64,000 nucleotides of DNA from Costus lasius (lineage: Eukaryota > Streptophyta > Magnoliopsida > Zingiberales > Costaceae). The first letter of the stretch is position 1; the number at the start of each line of letters is the position of its first letter. The notes under the pieces were generated by a model, which was not told where the DNA came from, did not search any database, and saw only the letters and a list, made by a program, of their open reading frames with translations. The translations under genes were made by a program, and so were the position numbers. Positions 1 to 13,789 of this stretch are shown piece by piece. The stretch lies in contig CM050449.1 in the NCBI GenBank assembly GCA_027563935.2, positions 9,886,001 to 9,950,000 on the forward strand, given 5' to 3'.

Positions 1-1016
1 TCAACTTCTCAAGGAGGGGTTGCAAGTTGTGATGTTAGGAGTTAGAGCATGCTCCCTTGGGCTTACCACAAGTCCTCAGTGAGTACGCCTTACGAAGCCT
101 CCTCCTAGATGAACTTAAGTAAAAAGAAGTCACTTTGCATATTGAAAGACAAGTTCAATTCTTTATCCCCAAAGTCTCTTAGCCCAATCCTTGAGGAAGA
201 CAATGGAAGGAGGATAGGTAAGAAATTTACTAAGAGACAAGAAGCCTAATGCTTATGGATATTCACAAGGGGTTTTATCATCAAAATCAATAAAATTGAA
301 TATGAAGCCTTGATCTTACCAAACAAGAACTAGGAAAGCAACAATTTACCATGTAGAGGGAGCTTGCCTCAGATGGTTTGAACCCATGAAAGATTCCTGG
401 TGTAGGGGTCAGCAGAGATAGTTTAGAGGAAGGTGATTCCAATCACCTTCGATGGATGTTGGAAGAAGCATATGAGAGGAAGGAACTTGGCTAGAGGACT
501 TCGAGAAGAACTAGGATTAGAAACAAAAGCTTCTGAGGGAGACAAGGGGAAGGAAAAAGACACTCCCTTCCCCTTCCAGAACAGGAGGAAGAGAGAAAGG
601 TGCACAAGAGGGAGCTAGTGCGCATGGGCAAGAGACTCCTGCTTTAGAATAAGAGGCAATCACTGAATAGTGTACAGTGTACACAGTATGATTAATACAC
701 AAGCACAATGAAAAGAAGTACTTTTGTGCTACTAATATCTTTACTTTCCTTGTGATTCAAATTTCAAAGCAAACTACAGTTTCTTGCTTACTTCTACTTT
801 TTCAGTGCCTTAAATCTGAACTTGTTAGAAGTTGACCAATGCTACTTGATTTATAATAGGGGCAATATGACTCATGCATGTCAACATTTAAGCATATAAA
901 TTATTTCTTCTTTAACATGTTTATTTCTTCTTTAAAATGTTTGTTTCTTCTTTAAAAATTTTTTGAGTTCATAGTGTAGCTTCAAAATTTTCTGGGCATG
1001 TCTCCTTTATTTTCAG
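1..1016 (+). other. intron of the NEDD1-like gene (3' portion)
   Basis: This lies directly upstream of the first visible NEDD1 exon and ends in a pyrimidine-rich tract and AG at 1015-1016. A purine-rich stretch at about 430-620 stays open in one frame (about 60 codons, Lys/Arg/Glu rich). I do not recognise it, and it may be a repeat remnant. I see no further NEDD1 exon here. Confidence 0.6.
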
Positions 1017-4000
1017 GAATCTATAAATTCTATCAGCTTCAGCAATAAAAGTTCGAGGTATCTTTGTTCTGGTGGTAGTGGTCATATTGTTAAAATTTGG
1101 GATCTACAGAGGAAACGATGCATCAAACGGTTAAGTGGTCACACTGATACAATTACGGGTGTTATTTACAACTTCAAAGATGAACATTTGGCATCCGTGA
1201 GTGTAAAGGGGGATCTAATTATTCACAATCTTACATCTGGAGCACGGGCTGCAGAACTTAAGGACCCAAATGGGCAGGTTTTTTTTATTATTTTAATGAT
1301 TTTTTTTCTTTTGAAGATGGTCCTAGTAGTTAATTACACTAACTAGTTTCTTTCTCATGTTTAGTTGTGTTGATACTGTAATAAACAGGTTCTGAGAGTA
1401 CTAGATTATTCTCGTTCAAGTCGTCATATTTTGTCTACAGCTGGAGATGATGGATCTGTTCATCTTTGGGATACAACTAGTCGCACCCCAAAGGTGAGTG
1501 AAAAAAGAAAGTTCAGTCTATTTTTTCAGAAGAATGAACTAATAACCTATCTCCACAGCCACATTTTTTATTTTCCATAGCCTTAAAATCTTGAATCCTA
1601 ATGCTTACTTTGGGACCTCATCGAAGAATTACACTAACACAGTTTCTGTGCTCTTCATCTATCAGACTGTACAGTAGGGAAAAACATAGTTTACTTAATG
1701 TAGCATAAGGTTCAATTCTATGAGGTGTACAATGCCCAATTGGATGTGTGTTTCCCTGGTCAGTTCTTGTATATTGCTTCTTTCTTGTGCATATGCAGCC
1801 AGTGCAAATGCATTGATGCTGACGAACCCTGACACAGCCCCAAATTAGAAAATAGTGCATAAAGAATATATGATAATGCTCAAGGTGCTTAACTGCCAGT
1901 TAACTTAATTGGTAAAGATCTTAGTTAATAACAAGTCCCTAGGATCAAACATCACTTTCACCACCACCATTTGCCTTATTGGACGAAAAAAATATATATA
2001 ATAAGGCTATAGTTTCTGAAGAAAGGTGTGTGGATCATATTTTATTCAATGATTCTCAGCTCTATTATAATTTTTTTAAAAATCATTGTGAAAAATATAA
2101 TTTCCATCAAAATTAAATATTTCTAAAAATGGTAATTATTTTGCATCATATTGTATTCAATGCTTTCTAATTCTTTTATAATCTTAATAAACGATTCATT
2201 GTGAAAATTATACTTTCCATCAAAATTAAATATTTCTAAAAATGCACAATTAATTTTCTTTCAATCCTACAAAAAAGCAGCTGAAACTTTTTGCCTAGAT
2301 ATATGCTAGGTTCTACTTAGGCTTTATTATAGACATTAATGTTTTAGTCTACAGACTCTACACACATTTTGATTGATCTTATAATTAATTATATAGCTAT
2401 TGCAAATTAAAACTAATAAATCACTTCTAAGGCTATACAATTTAGGAACCAATTCTATCATAGTAATTAGTTTTGTTGTATTTTACTTTTTATTTTAGTT
2501 AATAACAATTATGTTTTTACATAGTGTATTAATGAAACTTGATAAACCATTTAGTCTGACCCAACTTTAATTTTATTAATTATGAAATTTATATGTTGAT
2601 AAATATTTCTCTAATTATTGTATATATCTCCCTAATTATGTAACACCATATTATAACATATATAATATCATAAATATTTCTCTCCCCCTTTTCACTGTCT
2701 TATATAAATAATTTCTGTGTAATGTATCTCATATATACACACATATGAGGCTTTACCAGTATAATGATAGTGTGAGACTAGTGGAGTCACAATTCTACTC
2801 AACCAATAAATCATAGTGATATAAGAGAATCCTATGATTATTTTAAAATTGATTTTAACTTATTTTTGATGTTGAGGTGTGAAGAAAACTAGATTCTAAG
2901 TGATGATGTTTACAAGATGGACTACAAATTAACGATCTATATTAAAACAAACTTACTAACAAGCTACATAAATGCTAACAATTCAAATGCTTAAAGAAAG
3001 GGGATTTGAGAACAATACCTTGCTCTCCTTGGCATGTAGGAGAATTCTTCAACCTTGGGAAAGGCTAAGGCTTGCAAAGATGTAGGTTTAGTCTTTCAAT
3101 AGAAGTTTGCAATCACCAAACTACAAATCAGTTACAATGTTCAATGTTTTCTAGTCCCTAACCTCTTGAAGACTTTGAGTTGAAGATGACCTCTTGATGT
3201 TGATGGCTTCAACTTGAAGGGCTGATCTTGAAGAGGAGTTGATATTGATCCTTGAGGAGAGGAAGACATTGAGGAAAAAGAGGAAGTTACCGCTTTGAAT
3301 CCTAAGAAGAAGTTGCACCTTGATAAAGATAGCTTCACATATAGAAGAGATGTGGATGAGAAGGGGTGAACTCTGAACTAAGATGGTAGGAAGAGGGAGC
3401 GAGTGGCTTAGAGGTAAAAGGGCAACACATGCTTTCACAGGATTCAATTCATTCAATATCATCATTTTGTTTTCTACATGTTACTATTTACACTTTTTAA
3501 AGGATCACAATTTGAACACTGGAGGTGTAGATTTTTGGAGTTATTTCTGCCTTGAGCCTTGCAAAACTTTGAAGGATTGAATGATGACAACATTTTAAGT
3601 TTGGCCTTGAGTCTCAAACTAACCGATTTGGACAGATATGTATTTAATGCTTCTTGGTGGAAAGCCTTTGAATGTTAAAGCCTTGAGCGATTGCATGCTT
3701 CTCAAAGCTTATAACCAGGTGCAATTGATGAGGGAACATGCCATAATTCCTGTGTGTATGTGAGGAGTATTGATGAGCTTCCAAAACTTTAATTATTTTA
3801 GGTGGCCGGCTGAATCTTGAGGGGAGCCTTCTCTCTCATTTGTCGTAGCCAAATTCATGATGATGGCTGCCAATTTTAGTATGGTTTTCCAAATGCATGT
3901 TTGGCCATTTAATTGACAACGTTGACTTCTTGATGATGATGTTATTTTGACGATTTTAACTCAATTGATGAGGTGGCATGCTGAGTTGTTCTTCTCCTTG

Positions 4001-4304
4001 TTGGTGCCATGTAGGTATGCTTAGGATGATATTGATATCATTGATGATGTGGTGATCACATGACAACATAATACATTAAACTTGTTTTGAAAAGATTGAC
4101 GACAATAACTAAAATCTTGACAATGATCAAATAATGGTCCTAATTTTATTATCAAAGTTTATGAAATAAAAAATCAGAGTCATGACAATAAAATTGACCA
4201 AGTTAAAATTAGTCAAATTAAAGCTCTAAAGGTTACATTGGATTAAATCTTCTTACTTACACAATAGATTCAACCTCTCTATATAAAGATAATATTTTAA
4301 TTAT

Positions 4305-4339
<35 letters not shown>

Positions 4340-4352
4340 TATATATATATAC

Positions 4353-4394
<42 letters not shown>

Positions 4395-7300
4395 CACTTT
4401 CTAATATTATTACTAATTCTAATAAACCCTTCAAGCTAGAATATACATGAGAATTATGTCCATAGCATAAAGATAACGTTATAAAACATAGTACAAATCA
4501 CATATCTATCAAGCAAGAAGAAGTATCTAAACTAAAAGGTATTTTCTTTCATCTTCGCGTGCTAGTGAAGGGTGCAAGTGCTCAAATGTCGTGTGTAGGG
4601 AAGAAGAATAGTGTTAGGCATTGTTAGAGATCCGATCCCCATGGAGTAGCATCAGGTGCTACAAGAAGAAGCAAGAGCAGGAGGTGACGTCAGGCGTCAG
4701 GTGTTGTGAGAGAAAGCAAACATCAACAACTTGCTCTGATACGAAGACTTGCTCATGTAGGTGCTAATAGCAAGAGGCAAATAGAAGTGAGAGGCAAATG
4801 GGCATGTGATTTCTTGCTTTGTTCGAACAACTAGTAAGTAGCAGCTAAGGAAGGATTGCAAAAGAAGGATGAATATGTGTAATTCACCAAAAGATTTTGG
4901 CGAGCTTTGCAAAGAGGAATCACGGACAGTGACGCACAAAGCTCTAAGGGCAGCATAAAGAATTGGCTTTGAGATCTCGATGACAAGGCAGAATACTTAT
5001 GTTTAAAAAATAAGTTCATATTAGATCGTAGAGTTAGTTTGTACGGGTTTGATGGGGTATCGAAGCGTAGCAAAAGAAGAAGACAACTACTCCCGCAAAC
5101 ACTTACAGTGCTCATGCGTAGATAGTTTCTAGTGAAACAAATTTAAATTGCGTCAGGTAGTGAGAAGTAGAAGTTCACTGAGAGAATTCGAAAAGAGTTG
5201 TTGCTTCAAATAGTGGTGAACTACATAGAGGATCTTTGCTCTAACAAGGAGGGAGAAGCCTAGGTTGTAGGGTGGCCGGTAGGTCACAATAGCAGCTCCG
5301 GTGTGATATATGCGAGAGAGGTCATGCATCTAGGCAATAAGGGATTTTGAGGAAGAGTGGTGGGGTAGGCTAGAATAGGTGCGGAAGAGGTGGTTGCGTT
5401 TTAGTAAACCTACTCTAGAGAAAGTAAAGAGGATAGGAGAAGAGACAGAAAAACCTTAAAAATTTTATTGTATTAAAACTTCTTACTTACACAATCGATA
5501 CAACCTTGATATATGATGGTATTAAGTACAGAAAAATAATTTTTTAATATATCAATCCAAATATTACTAATTCTAATAATTACCAATTCTAACACTCTAT
5601 ATTCTACATGCATCATACAGGCCATTGACTGACACTCATTACATGAGACCTCAGTTTATATCAATTTTATTTGAATATATGTTGAATATTTGGAACTCCA
5701 AATCCAACTTGCATTTTTTTTCTTCAATGGTGGACATCGATGTTGAGTCCTCACCGGCCCTGATCATCTCCAATTCTTCTCCTTATTTAGTGTACCACCT
5801 ACCCTTAGCTACCGCTTCAGTCATTGAGATCATGTGGTGAGTGCCAAACTCGAATGTACTGATTGGAACTAGCAATGTTGGGCACCACATAACGTCTTTT
5901 TATCCTTTGATATATTGTAATGTTAGATCCTCTGCATTCTCACGTTAAAATCTCAATTTAGTAACCTGTCTTATTTTGAATAGAGAAACCCTTAGTGGGT
6001 AACATTTGATGTTCAATGAGTTGTGTTTGAAGAAAAGATAGTGCTTTAGATAATTTTCCATTCTAGGTAGTAACTAATTTATTCACAATGATTTATTTAG
6101 ATATCAAGAAAATGCTATTCATACTTTGAAGTACGATCTGCAATTTATATTTTCATAAATTTACTTTAGTACTGGATATGTAGTCTATCACTTTATCTCA
6201 TTCACACTTTTGGTGTCAGGTTTCGTGGCCAAAACAACACTCTGCCCCAACAACTGGTGTTTGCTTTTCACCATCAAGTGACAAGGTCTAATGCAACGTT
6301 ACTATTCTTGGTGATTGTTGTTTCCGTTTTCTTAGATTATAGGATGAAAGACTCACTCTATATTTCATAATCTGTAGTGGTTGCTGGGTGTAGAAGCATA
6401 CTTGCTATATCATATGATGAATTGTTTACGTATATCTTTTCTTTTCTTATAGATAATTGCTTCTGTTGGCCTAGATAAAAAGTTGTATATATTTGATTCC
6501 GGGACAAAAAGGCCCACATCTTGCATGCCTTTTGAGGCACCCTTTGCATCACTAGCTTATAGTGATGATGGGAATCTATTGGCTGCTGGAACAAATAATG
6601 GACGTGTAGTATTCTATGATGTCCGGGGAAAACCTCAACCCTTCACAGTTCTTCGAGCATACAGTAGTTCTGAGGTAAGAGATCCAAGCTACTGGCATTA
6701 AAATCTGTTTTTCATGTTCTTCCTTTTGTATTGTTGTAATTAAGGTTTAAAATATCAATTCATCCTAGTGTATCAATTTTGCCTCGGATTGGCATACTTT
6801 TATTATATGTCCCAACATATGGTACTACGTAGGTTGGGAGAGTGTAGTTACGTCCCATTTTTTGTATAGACTATATATAGTTATACTTATATAATGCCCA
6901 TGTTCCATGTACTAGTGTAGGGTAGATTTTACACACCAGACTTACCACCTCAAATGGATTAGTATTTAGATTGTTGGTGGTAAGATGTTATTTTATTCAT
7001 ACAAAACTCATGCACAAGAACTCTGGGCTCACGGATTTTTTGCTTACATAAATGCAGGAGTCTTCACATCCTAATACTTGTCAATTAAGTACTAGTCAGG
7101 GCATTAATATTCTATTATATCTGAATATGGCAGTTGCCTTCCGATTTGGAATGAAATTATTTTTGCATACCTTGTCCTTATTGCTTGAAACTGTACACTT
7201 TCCTTTTCATATTTGTCATTTAGTTTCTTTCACTATAGCAACTTTTAGGTCATTATTTCAAAGCTTTGGCAGATCATGAAGACCATAATGCTTATGTATA

Positions 7301-10300
7301 GTAATCACATTTTTATTGTCGATAACTAAACTTTATGCAAACTAACATTCTTGAAAACTGTAAGTGTCTTGTTTCGTGATAAATAACAAGAAACATAACT
7401 ACATTGTAAATGTATATTATCTTCAAATATGATACTAGTGAAGCTCTCCAATTCTTTTCAGGCGATCATAAGTTTGTGTTGGCAAAGGTCAAAGCCTGTC
7501 ATTGTAAACGAAAAAAATTGTACTGCTGAAGTTGCTCTTCTAGGAGGCAATAATGAAGATTCTGTAGTAATGCCTGACCCACTGCCATCTGTAGCAAATG
7601 TTTCATCCATGCCTGGTTTACGTGCTTCTTCAATGGGTGCCAGTGGATCAATTTCAACTACATCAAACCTGCCAATGACAGAGGAAACTCCTTATAGGAG
7701 TCACTTAAGGACTGGTGGATCTCTGTTAAAGTTGCATGCACCTCGCTCTAGTTACGACTTTAAAGATGATATGGATGTATTTTCTCCACTTGTGGATGTT
7801 CAGCCAATTACTCCCTCTCTTGGGAGTTGGTGGGATGACCATGATGAAGTGAAAAACGACAAACCAACTGCTGATAGGAAATCTTCTGTATTTTCTTCCT
7901 CAACAAGGAGATTTACATTGGCAGAAGGCAGTACTGATGCTCATTCCATCTCAGATTGGAGATCTACTTCAACCTCAAGACATGTACAACAGCTACCCTT
8001 GCTTGTTTTGAGTTGCCTTTCATTTCTAGTGCTTGTCATGTAGTTAATAATTGTGGATTTTTTTTTTCAACCACAATAATGGTGAGTAGTACTTCTGGAT
8101 GATGTAGAGCTGGGAATCACAAGGTTTAGAACAGTCATCTGGAAGTAGTAACCTTTTGATAGTTCTAAGCAGCTTCCATGTTTTGCGCAATAGTTTCTGA
8201 AAGCTGAGGGCAATTACTTTCATACTTGTTTTACTTCCCTTTGAATTTATTTTCTAGTTGGATTCTACTTTTCTTATAAGATTGTCGTTTTCATCCCTAT
8301 TTCATCAACTTAATTGAATAATATGATAGGTTTTGCCCTGAAAAAAAATATGGTAACTTTGCCATGTTTTATTATTATATATTATTGAACTGGCAATATT
8401 TTCGGATAATATAAATTTTCAAATTTTGCAGGATGATAATGTTACAAAACCATTTGCTACTACAAATGACACAACTTCAAAGACTGAATTTTCCCTCTCT
8501 TCACCGCCTGACACTTGGATTGGAAGCGTGCTACCAGAAAAATTAATCAACAATCGCCAACCAGCTTCGCTCTCTCGCTTCTTACCATCTATATCAACTT
8601 CTGGGACTGTATCTGCAGGCTTGCAGGAGTCATCTTCACCAGCTTTTCTTTCCAAGAGCTCTTTGATGAATCATATTTCAGCGTCTACGAACCTGCAAAA
8701 CAAAGTTCCATCCAATGATTCAAGCTTTTCTACATTTCCCAGTTCTGTTTTTATCCCCTCAGGTACGAAAATTATACCGTCATCAGGTAATGTTGACTTG
8801 CAAGGAACAGTTCCGTCCACCCTCCTGCCGAGATTCATGACTTATTCTGATAGAATAAGCACTTCTGCTGCCTTCAGCGGAAATATGGTATCGACAATAA
8901 GTTCACCTAAATCAAAGAAAACAGGACAAGAGACTAGAGAGGACTTGATGAATATTAAGATTTCAAGGCAAGATGCGGCCACTGTCTCAACAGTAGGTCT
9001 GCCGGCAACCAGTGTACTCACTTGACTCTCAAATATATAGTTACAGCAAATGCTCTGATATGCTACTGAAGGTTTTGATTAAGGAGTTTAATTGTGTATC
9101 CCTTTTGTCAGGTGGTGCCGCCTCAATCTCCACATGTTTTTGGTCAGCCATCAGATCAACAACTTGGAACTTCATCTTTCTCACTTCAGCTTGTCCAACG
9201 CACTCTTGAAGAAACTTGGGAATCAGTACAGAGATCCATCCACGAGGATGTGAGAAATCTTCACATAGATCTTCTTAGACAATTCCATATACAGGAGGTA
9301 CTTGATCATATCAAATATCTTTTCTCCCAACTTCGCTAATTCGAATTAATTCATGTCCGCATAAATCGTCAGTATAAATGAAAAAAAAAAACTAAAATAA
9401 CCGATGGACCCTTATGCATGCATGACTATTGCCTGGTTTGTTTTCATGAGTGGATACATTGGAAAGAAATTTAGATGCTTCTTCAATGCATATGCTATTG
9501 TATTTTTAAGAGAACACACCAATGTATCACCTACCCAAATAGGTCCTTATGATTTTTATTGATCAGAATACAATGACTTTCTTTTTCGAAGGTTGACAAT
9601 GTTTGACAATATTTGAATGGCTTTGGGTGTCATAATGAGATGAAAAGGACTTGTAAGGGTTGCTATTATTAATGGCGTCGGAGAGTAGGGAGTATATAAG
9701 GAAGAGGGTGTGAGAGTAGCTTCAAGAACTATTGGATGAGAACTTTGAAGGCTTGATGTAAACGTGTGGACTTACTGGACAACGAAACTAAATGCATCGT
9801 GGATGGAATTTAATATTGTCGTTGCTTGGTATAGTAGCATATTGTGCATGTGGGTTGGACAGGTCGATTTTGTCACAGAGGCTTGTTCCTCAATTAGCCC
9901 CTAAGTGAGTTGTGTGCCATTGAGCTTGAGGTTGTAGAGACAGTGAATTGGATTCTACGGCTCAGGCTATTGGTGTGTTGGAAATCTGATCACTTATATA
10001 GTTCTTAGTAAGTCAGTCCTCTCCTTAGGACAATAAAGTTGCTCTCCAAAGGATGAGAGAGTGAACTATTAGCTGATTGACCTGTCAGGTGGCCTGGTGA
10101 CACGACCTATTTATCTTCCAAGGAGCCTAATGATCTGTTGTGACAAACACTTTATTGACTGAATTGTTTTATTGAATTGTCTGGTGTACTGAGTCTTTTT
10201 TGCAACTCATCAATTTTAGCCTTGTCACAACCATGTACTTGGAAACAGTAAATAAAAGGTGGCAATTCGTTTATCTACAGCAGCTTTTTCTGCTTTGCAT

Positions 10301-11011
10301 GCTGCGCTCCTAAGCAGTTGACTATGTACCTTGGAGGCTTGGACAACTTTGTATTCTACCGTGATATTAATATATCTGTGTTGTTATACTCTCCTAAGTT
10401 GTAGGTTTTTGAAGTGCCCTAGGAAAAATGGTGGCACTGCTTGATATTATTTTGATGAAAACTGTTCGCTCCATTATTTCATAACTGGTATTGCTTTGTC
10501 CTCTGTAGTGATTTCAATATATCTGTCTGTACAAGTTCCCTTCTAATTTCCAAAGAATGAATGTAAATGAAGGAAAAATAGTTTGTTCCAATTATTTCGA
10601 TGAAATTACTTGTATTTATAAATATTGCTGGAGAGTTCGGCATGTACAGTTTGATAACTTCTTCCGTTTTGACAAATTGCATGCTTGTTATATGCAATTG
10701 ACACGTAAATCTATTGGATAATTCTGTGAAATAAAGTTGATTATGCAAAGATGTGTAGCTTCAACATAAATCATACATGAAAATTTTAAGAAATTATCAA
10801 GTTATGGAAGGAACGAATGCAAGGTGTGAATATGATGCTCTAGTGCTGGTAATTTGTGTTCCTTAGAAAAATGATATTAATCCCCCCCTCACTGTTACCA
10901 CAGATGGGAATGATTGGGCATCTGACGTCGATCCTAGAAAAGCAAGATGAGTTGATGAAAGAAGTGCAATCACTACGCAAGGAGAATCAGCAGCTCCGCC
11001 AGTTACTTTAA
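1017..11011 (+). CDS. NEDD1: NEDD1-like WD40 protein, 3' part (5' end outside window)
   Basis: Plant NEDD1 binds gamma-tubulin complexes and helps nucleate spindle and phragmoplast microtubules (family knowledge). Exons read by eye: 1017-1277, 1389-1493, 6220-6285, 6453-6674, 7462-7983, 8432-8992, 9112-9297 and 10904-11011. Each is a multiple of three and flanked by AG/GT, giving 676 codons plus TAA. The first four carry WD40 blades ([30 protein letters not shown]). The Ser/Thr-rich middle contains the family block [11 protein letters not shown]. The C-terminus has the conserved helical region [12 protein letters not shown] and ends in a coiled coil ([12 protein letters not shown]). Arabidopsis NEDD1 is about 780 aa, so roughly 100 N-terminal residues lie left of position 1. 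The donor after 7983 is the least certain, because reading runs on to a stop at 8043. Confidence 0.93.
1885..2005 (+). mobile_element. candidate tRNA-derived SINE
   Basis: Inside the large NEDD1 intron a tRNA-like polymerase III promoter can be read. An A-box-like TAACTTAATTGG lies at 1901-1912 and a B-box-like GGATCAAACAT at 1942-1952, about 41 bp apart, which is the normal spacing. A tRNA-unrelated body and an A/T-rich tail follow at about 1985-2005. No target-site duplication was resolved, so this is a candidate only. Confidence 0.4.
2038..2244. repeat. imperfect tandem duplication, unit about 112 bp
   Basis: Two direct copies, about 2038-2132 and 2150-2244, share the order TATT.TATTCAATG, then CATTGTGAAAA, then TTTCCATCAAAATTAAATAT. 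They differ by scattered substitutions and small indels. They lie in the AT-rich NEDD1 intron and I see no coding role. Confidence 0.75.
4200..5594 (-). mobile_element. remnant of an LTR retrotransposon (Copia-like ends), minus orientation
   Basis: Read on the minus strand, the right edge starts TGTTAGAATTGGTAATTATT at 5594, a start typical of Copia LTRs. Below it, the RC of 4731-4745 reads TCGTATCAGAGCAA, a near match to the initiator tRNA-Met primer-binding site. A second copy of part of the LTR lies at about 4210-4430: both regions share CTTCTTACTTACACAAT and ATTACTAATTCTAATAA in the same order. No protein-coding domain remains. The left boundary and target-site duplication are unclear. 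Confidence 0.5.
4303..4391. repeat. (TA)n / (CATA)n microsatellite
   Basis: About 85 bp of almost pure TA dinucleotides, interrupted by a short run of CATA units at about 4350-4366. It lies in the NEDD1 intron within the LTR remnant. Confidence 0.95.
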
Positions 11012-11629
11012 TTTTTCGCCTTGTGGAGCTTTGGCATAAGTTGTAACATTTTTGTCTTTCATTTTCAACTAGTCTTTATATATATATTTGATCATCCTAC
11101 CATTTCCCAAGAGAGACGAATAGAATTTGCTTCAGATTTGCTTTGGAGCATTGTAAACTGGATGACACGATATGTTGTTTATGCTCAATATTCAAGTTTG
11201 ACTATTGTGATTCATTGTTTGGAATGAGATTGTGGAATGCTTCCATCCATGTCCTAAATATCCATGATCCGCTGAGCATGTGCTTGTAATTTATTCTATT
11301 TTATCTTACCAACGACAGGCGATCGTATCTCACCCAGTGCTGAGTGAAGCAATTTCATGTTCGGATGTACTTAAATGTGCCAGATTATTCTTACCATTCT
11401 AATTGCGATACTGGTCTTGGTGAAAATAAAATTGCTATTTTGGCGTCAAACTCACTTGATGTTTGTGGTACAACCCATCCCACTCATTGTGTTGGTTCCT
11501 TGTGGCTAACTCATCTGAAGCATGGGCCAAGGCTTCTCAGCCTATCGCAATCTTTCCACTAGATGGATGTGATAGCTTCAAAAAAAACATTTGGAAACGG
11601 TATCACATTTGGTGCCTTCACATCAGTAA

Positions 11630-11713
11630 TCAAGTAGTGTGCACGCCACGCACCAAGTCACGCTCCACCAACCGGATGTTGCCCTTGTAGAGCTCGACGG
11701 CATACAACAGAGT
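11630..11713 (-). pseudogene. possible orphan terminal exon, unknown protein
   Basis: On the minus strand, a CTGCAG acceptor at 11716-11714 precedes 27 sense codons and a TGA. They read like ordinary protein (including LYKGNIRLVERDLVRG), unlike the surrounding DNA. I find no convincing preceding exon and do not recognise the family. It may be a captured gene fragment or chance. Confidence 0.22.
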
Positions 11714-13645
11714 CTGCAGAATTCAATGGCCATAATTGGCCTAATGATGCACGTGAAAATATGCTATGGGAATCAGGCTTTTTATTGCCGGGTGGCTCAT
11801 GGCTGGGGATTAAACAATACTCCAATTTAGGCAGTACCATCAAATCACGTTATTTATACGTGTGGTGCGTGCAGTAGACTAATTGTACTATATAGTATAT
11901 ATTACGCGCCAATTTTTTTTTTATTACGCGCCAAATTTTAATATCTCTTTTCTTCGTGAAGTGCAATTAACTCTCTTAATTATGCTCCAAAAACCTACGT
12001 GTCGTGCGCGTGATATCGAAGCATAAAAAAAATTATTGAAGAGATAATGAGGTAATTGACGTCCTCCACCTCCTTCGACTTATTGAATTAAGAAATGAGC
12101 TGGGAATTCCCATTTTCTCTCTGAAGAAACGGAAGATAGTATTTAAGATAGAGCATCAAAAGCGTCCAAATTCAATGAAGATTGAGACAGAAAATACGAA
12201 AGAGACTTGGCCCTTGGCCCCTTCAAAGGCTGGTCGTCAAATAAATAAAAGGTCTCGGATCCGTGGTCTCCTTCGAGGCCCAAGGGTTGCTTACTTAACA
12301 CTTCAATTTAATTATTAACAAACAATTTGTTCAAATGTGCCGGCGGCACAATTAGCTGTGAGTGGTGGGTGGTGGGAGCCCACCCACGTTTATGTCAGTC
12401 ACTTCATCACGCGCATTGTTTTATTTTTATCGCGCGTTCATCCAGTTCTTTATTTCCACGCGCCATATAAATATTTCTATTTTTTTTCCTTAAATTCTTA
12501 CGCTGTATTTTCTTAAAGAAAAATGTGTAGAAAACAAAATTCTTGGTATCCTTGAGGGAAACGAGAAGAGAATAGAAAACAAAAAAGAGATGTTCTGTCT
12601 GGTGAAAAATTGAATGCATCATTGCCCATTTGCCCATCGCCCGTTGCCTATCTCTCGTCACCTATCGCCTATTGCCTCATCGTCCAGGCCACTCTCCCAT
12701 CGCTGTCCAGCCCTCTCGCCATCGCCTCCCGCCTAGCCACTCGGCATTGCCCCCTCAATCGGATCACTATCTCCTCCTCAACCGCTCCCCGTTGCTTCCT
12801 TAGCCGAATCCTCACATTTTTAGTCACGTGACTAGTATTTCTTTTCCTTCCAATTTTCTTTTACCTCTTATTTTCTTTTTCTCCCTTTTTTTTTTTTCTT
12901 TTCCTATAAGAAAACACATTGTTAAATTTTGCACTATTGCGTCGCTTCAAACTTGCAAACTGTATTATTTTTAAGCTTCTGGAATATAGTCCAAAAAATG
13001 TAGTAGTTATAGCATGTTTTCAAATATCCGTTGACCTAGAAATGAGAACATGAATTTTCAAGTTAACCTAAAAGTCAACGAATTTATTTGTTGCATCTTC
13101 TATTCAAGTAGACAATTATTAAAACTTTGTTATACGGCAACTACTTTGGTTGAAGGCTTAATTTTTCTACTATTTCTAGTCTTTATATATATAATATAAT
13201 TGGTTGATATTTAGTACTAATATTTATAAAATAGAAATTAGCAATAAAGATATTTTTTAAACAAAATATTGAACAATTGCATCGTTAGGCCAAGTTAAAC
13301 TTAAACTAATTGCAATTAATTATTATCAATCCAACTACAATTTATGCATTGCAATTAATAAAAGTATTTTTCTTTCTTTGTAATTAATGGTACATTTGCA
13401 CTCCAAAAATTTAGTAATCAAGCATTGAATTGTTTTTTATTTTATTTTTTTAGGGAAAAAACATGGTTGACTTTTTGAGTCCAAAAGCGTTAACTTGTAA
13501 GTTGGTGTGGCGAGTAGGACGACGTTAACTATCATGAACCACGCAGACAAATTACACTCCTTCAGCGGAAGATATGGCCTAACAAATCAAAACCCAGGAC
13601 GGCTAAGCAAGGCAAATTAAAATCCCCCTCTCACGGAAGACCGGA

Positions 13646-13789
13646 TTGCTCTTTGGATTTCTTGCGCAACTCTTCTCCTTCTTCTTCTTCGGGAATTCGT
13701 CAACTGCACCTGCTGTCTCGTTACTGCTATTCGATCTTTGGCGGTTTTTGTTGTTTTTTACGGATTTTGGAGGGGATTTGTGGCGGAAG
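13646..13789 (+). other. in-frame open leader upstream of the ILR3-like start
   Basis: An ATG at 13646 is in frame with the bHLH start and no stop intervenes. It would add 48 residues rich in Phe and Leu. The composition is unlike a bHLH N-terminus and resembles translated pyrimidine-rich leader, so I treat it as 5'UTR. An alternative hydrophobic N-terminal extension cannot be excluded from sequence alone. Confidence 0.5.

Larger units (their letters stand above)
11012..13789. other. intergenic region between NEDD1-like gene and ILR3-like bHLH
   Basis: This holds the NEDD1 3' flank and the promoter and leader of the bHLH gene. At about 12610-12830 there is a C-rich stretch of repeated CCCATCGCC-like words with no recognisable protein. 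A duplicated ATTACGCGCCAA motif occurs near 11902 and 11924. A possible orphan exon on the minus strand is listed separately. Nothing else was recognised. Confidence 0.6.
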
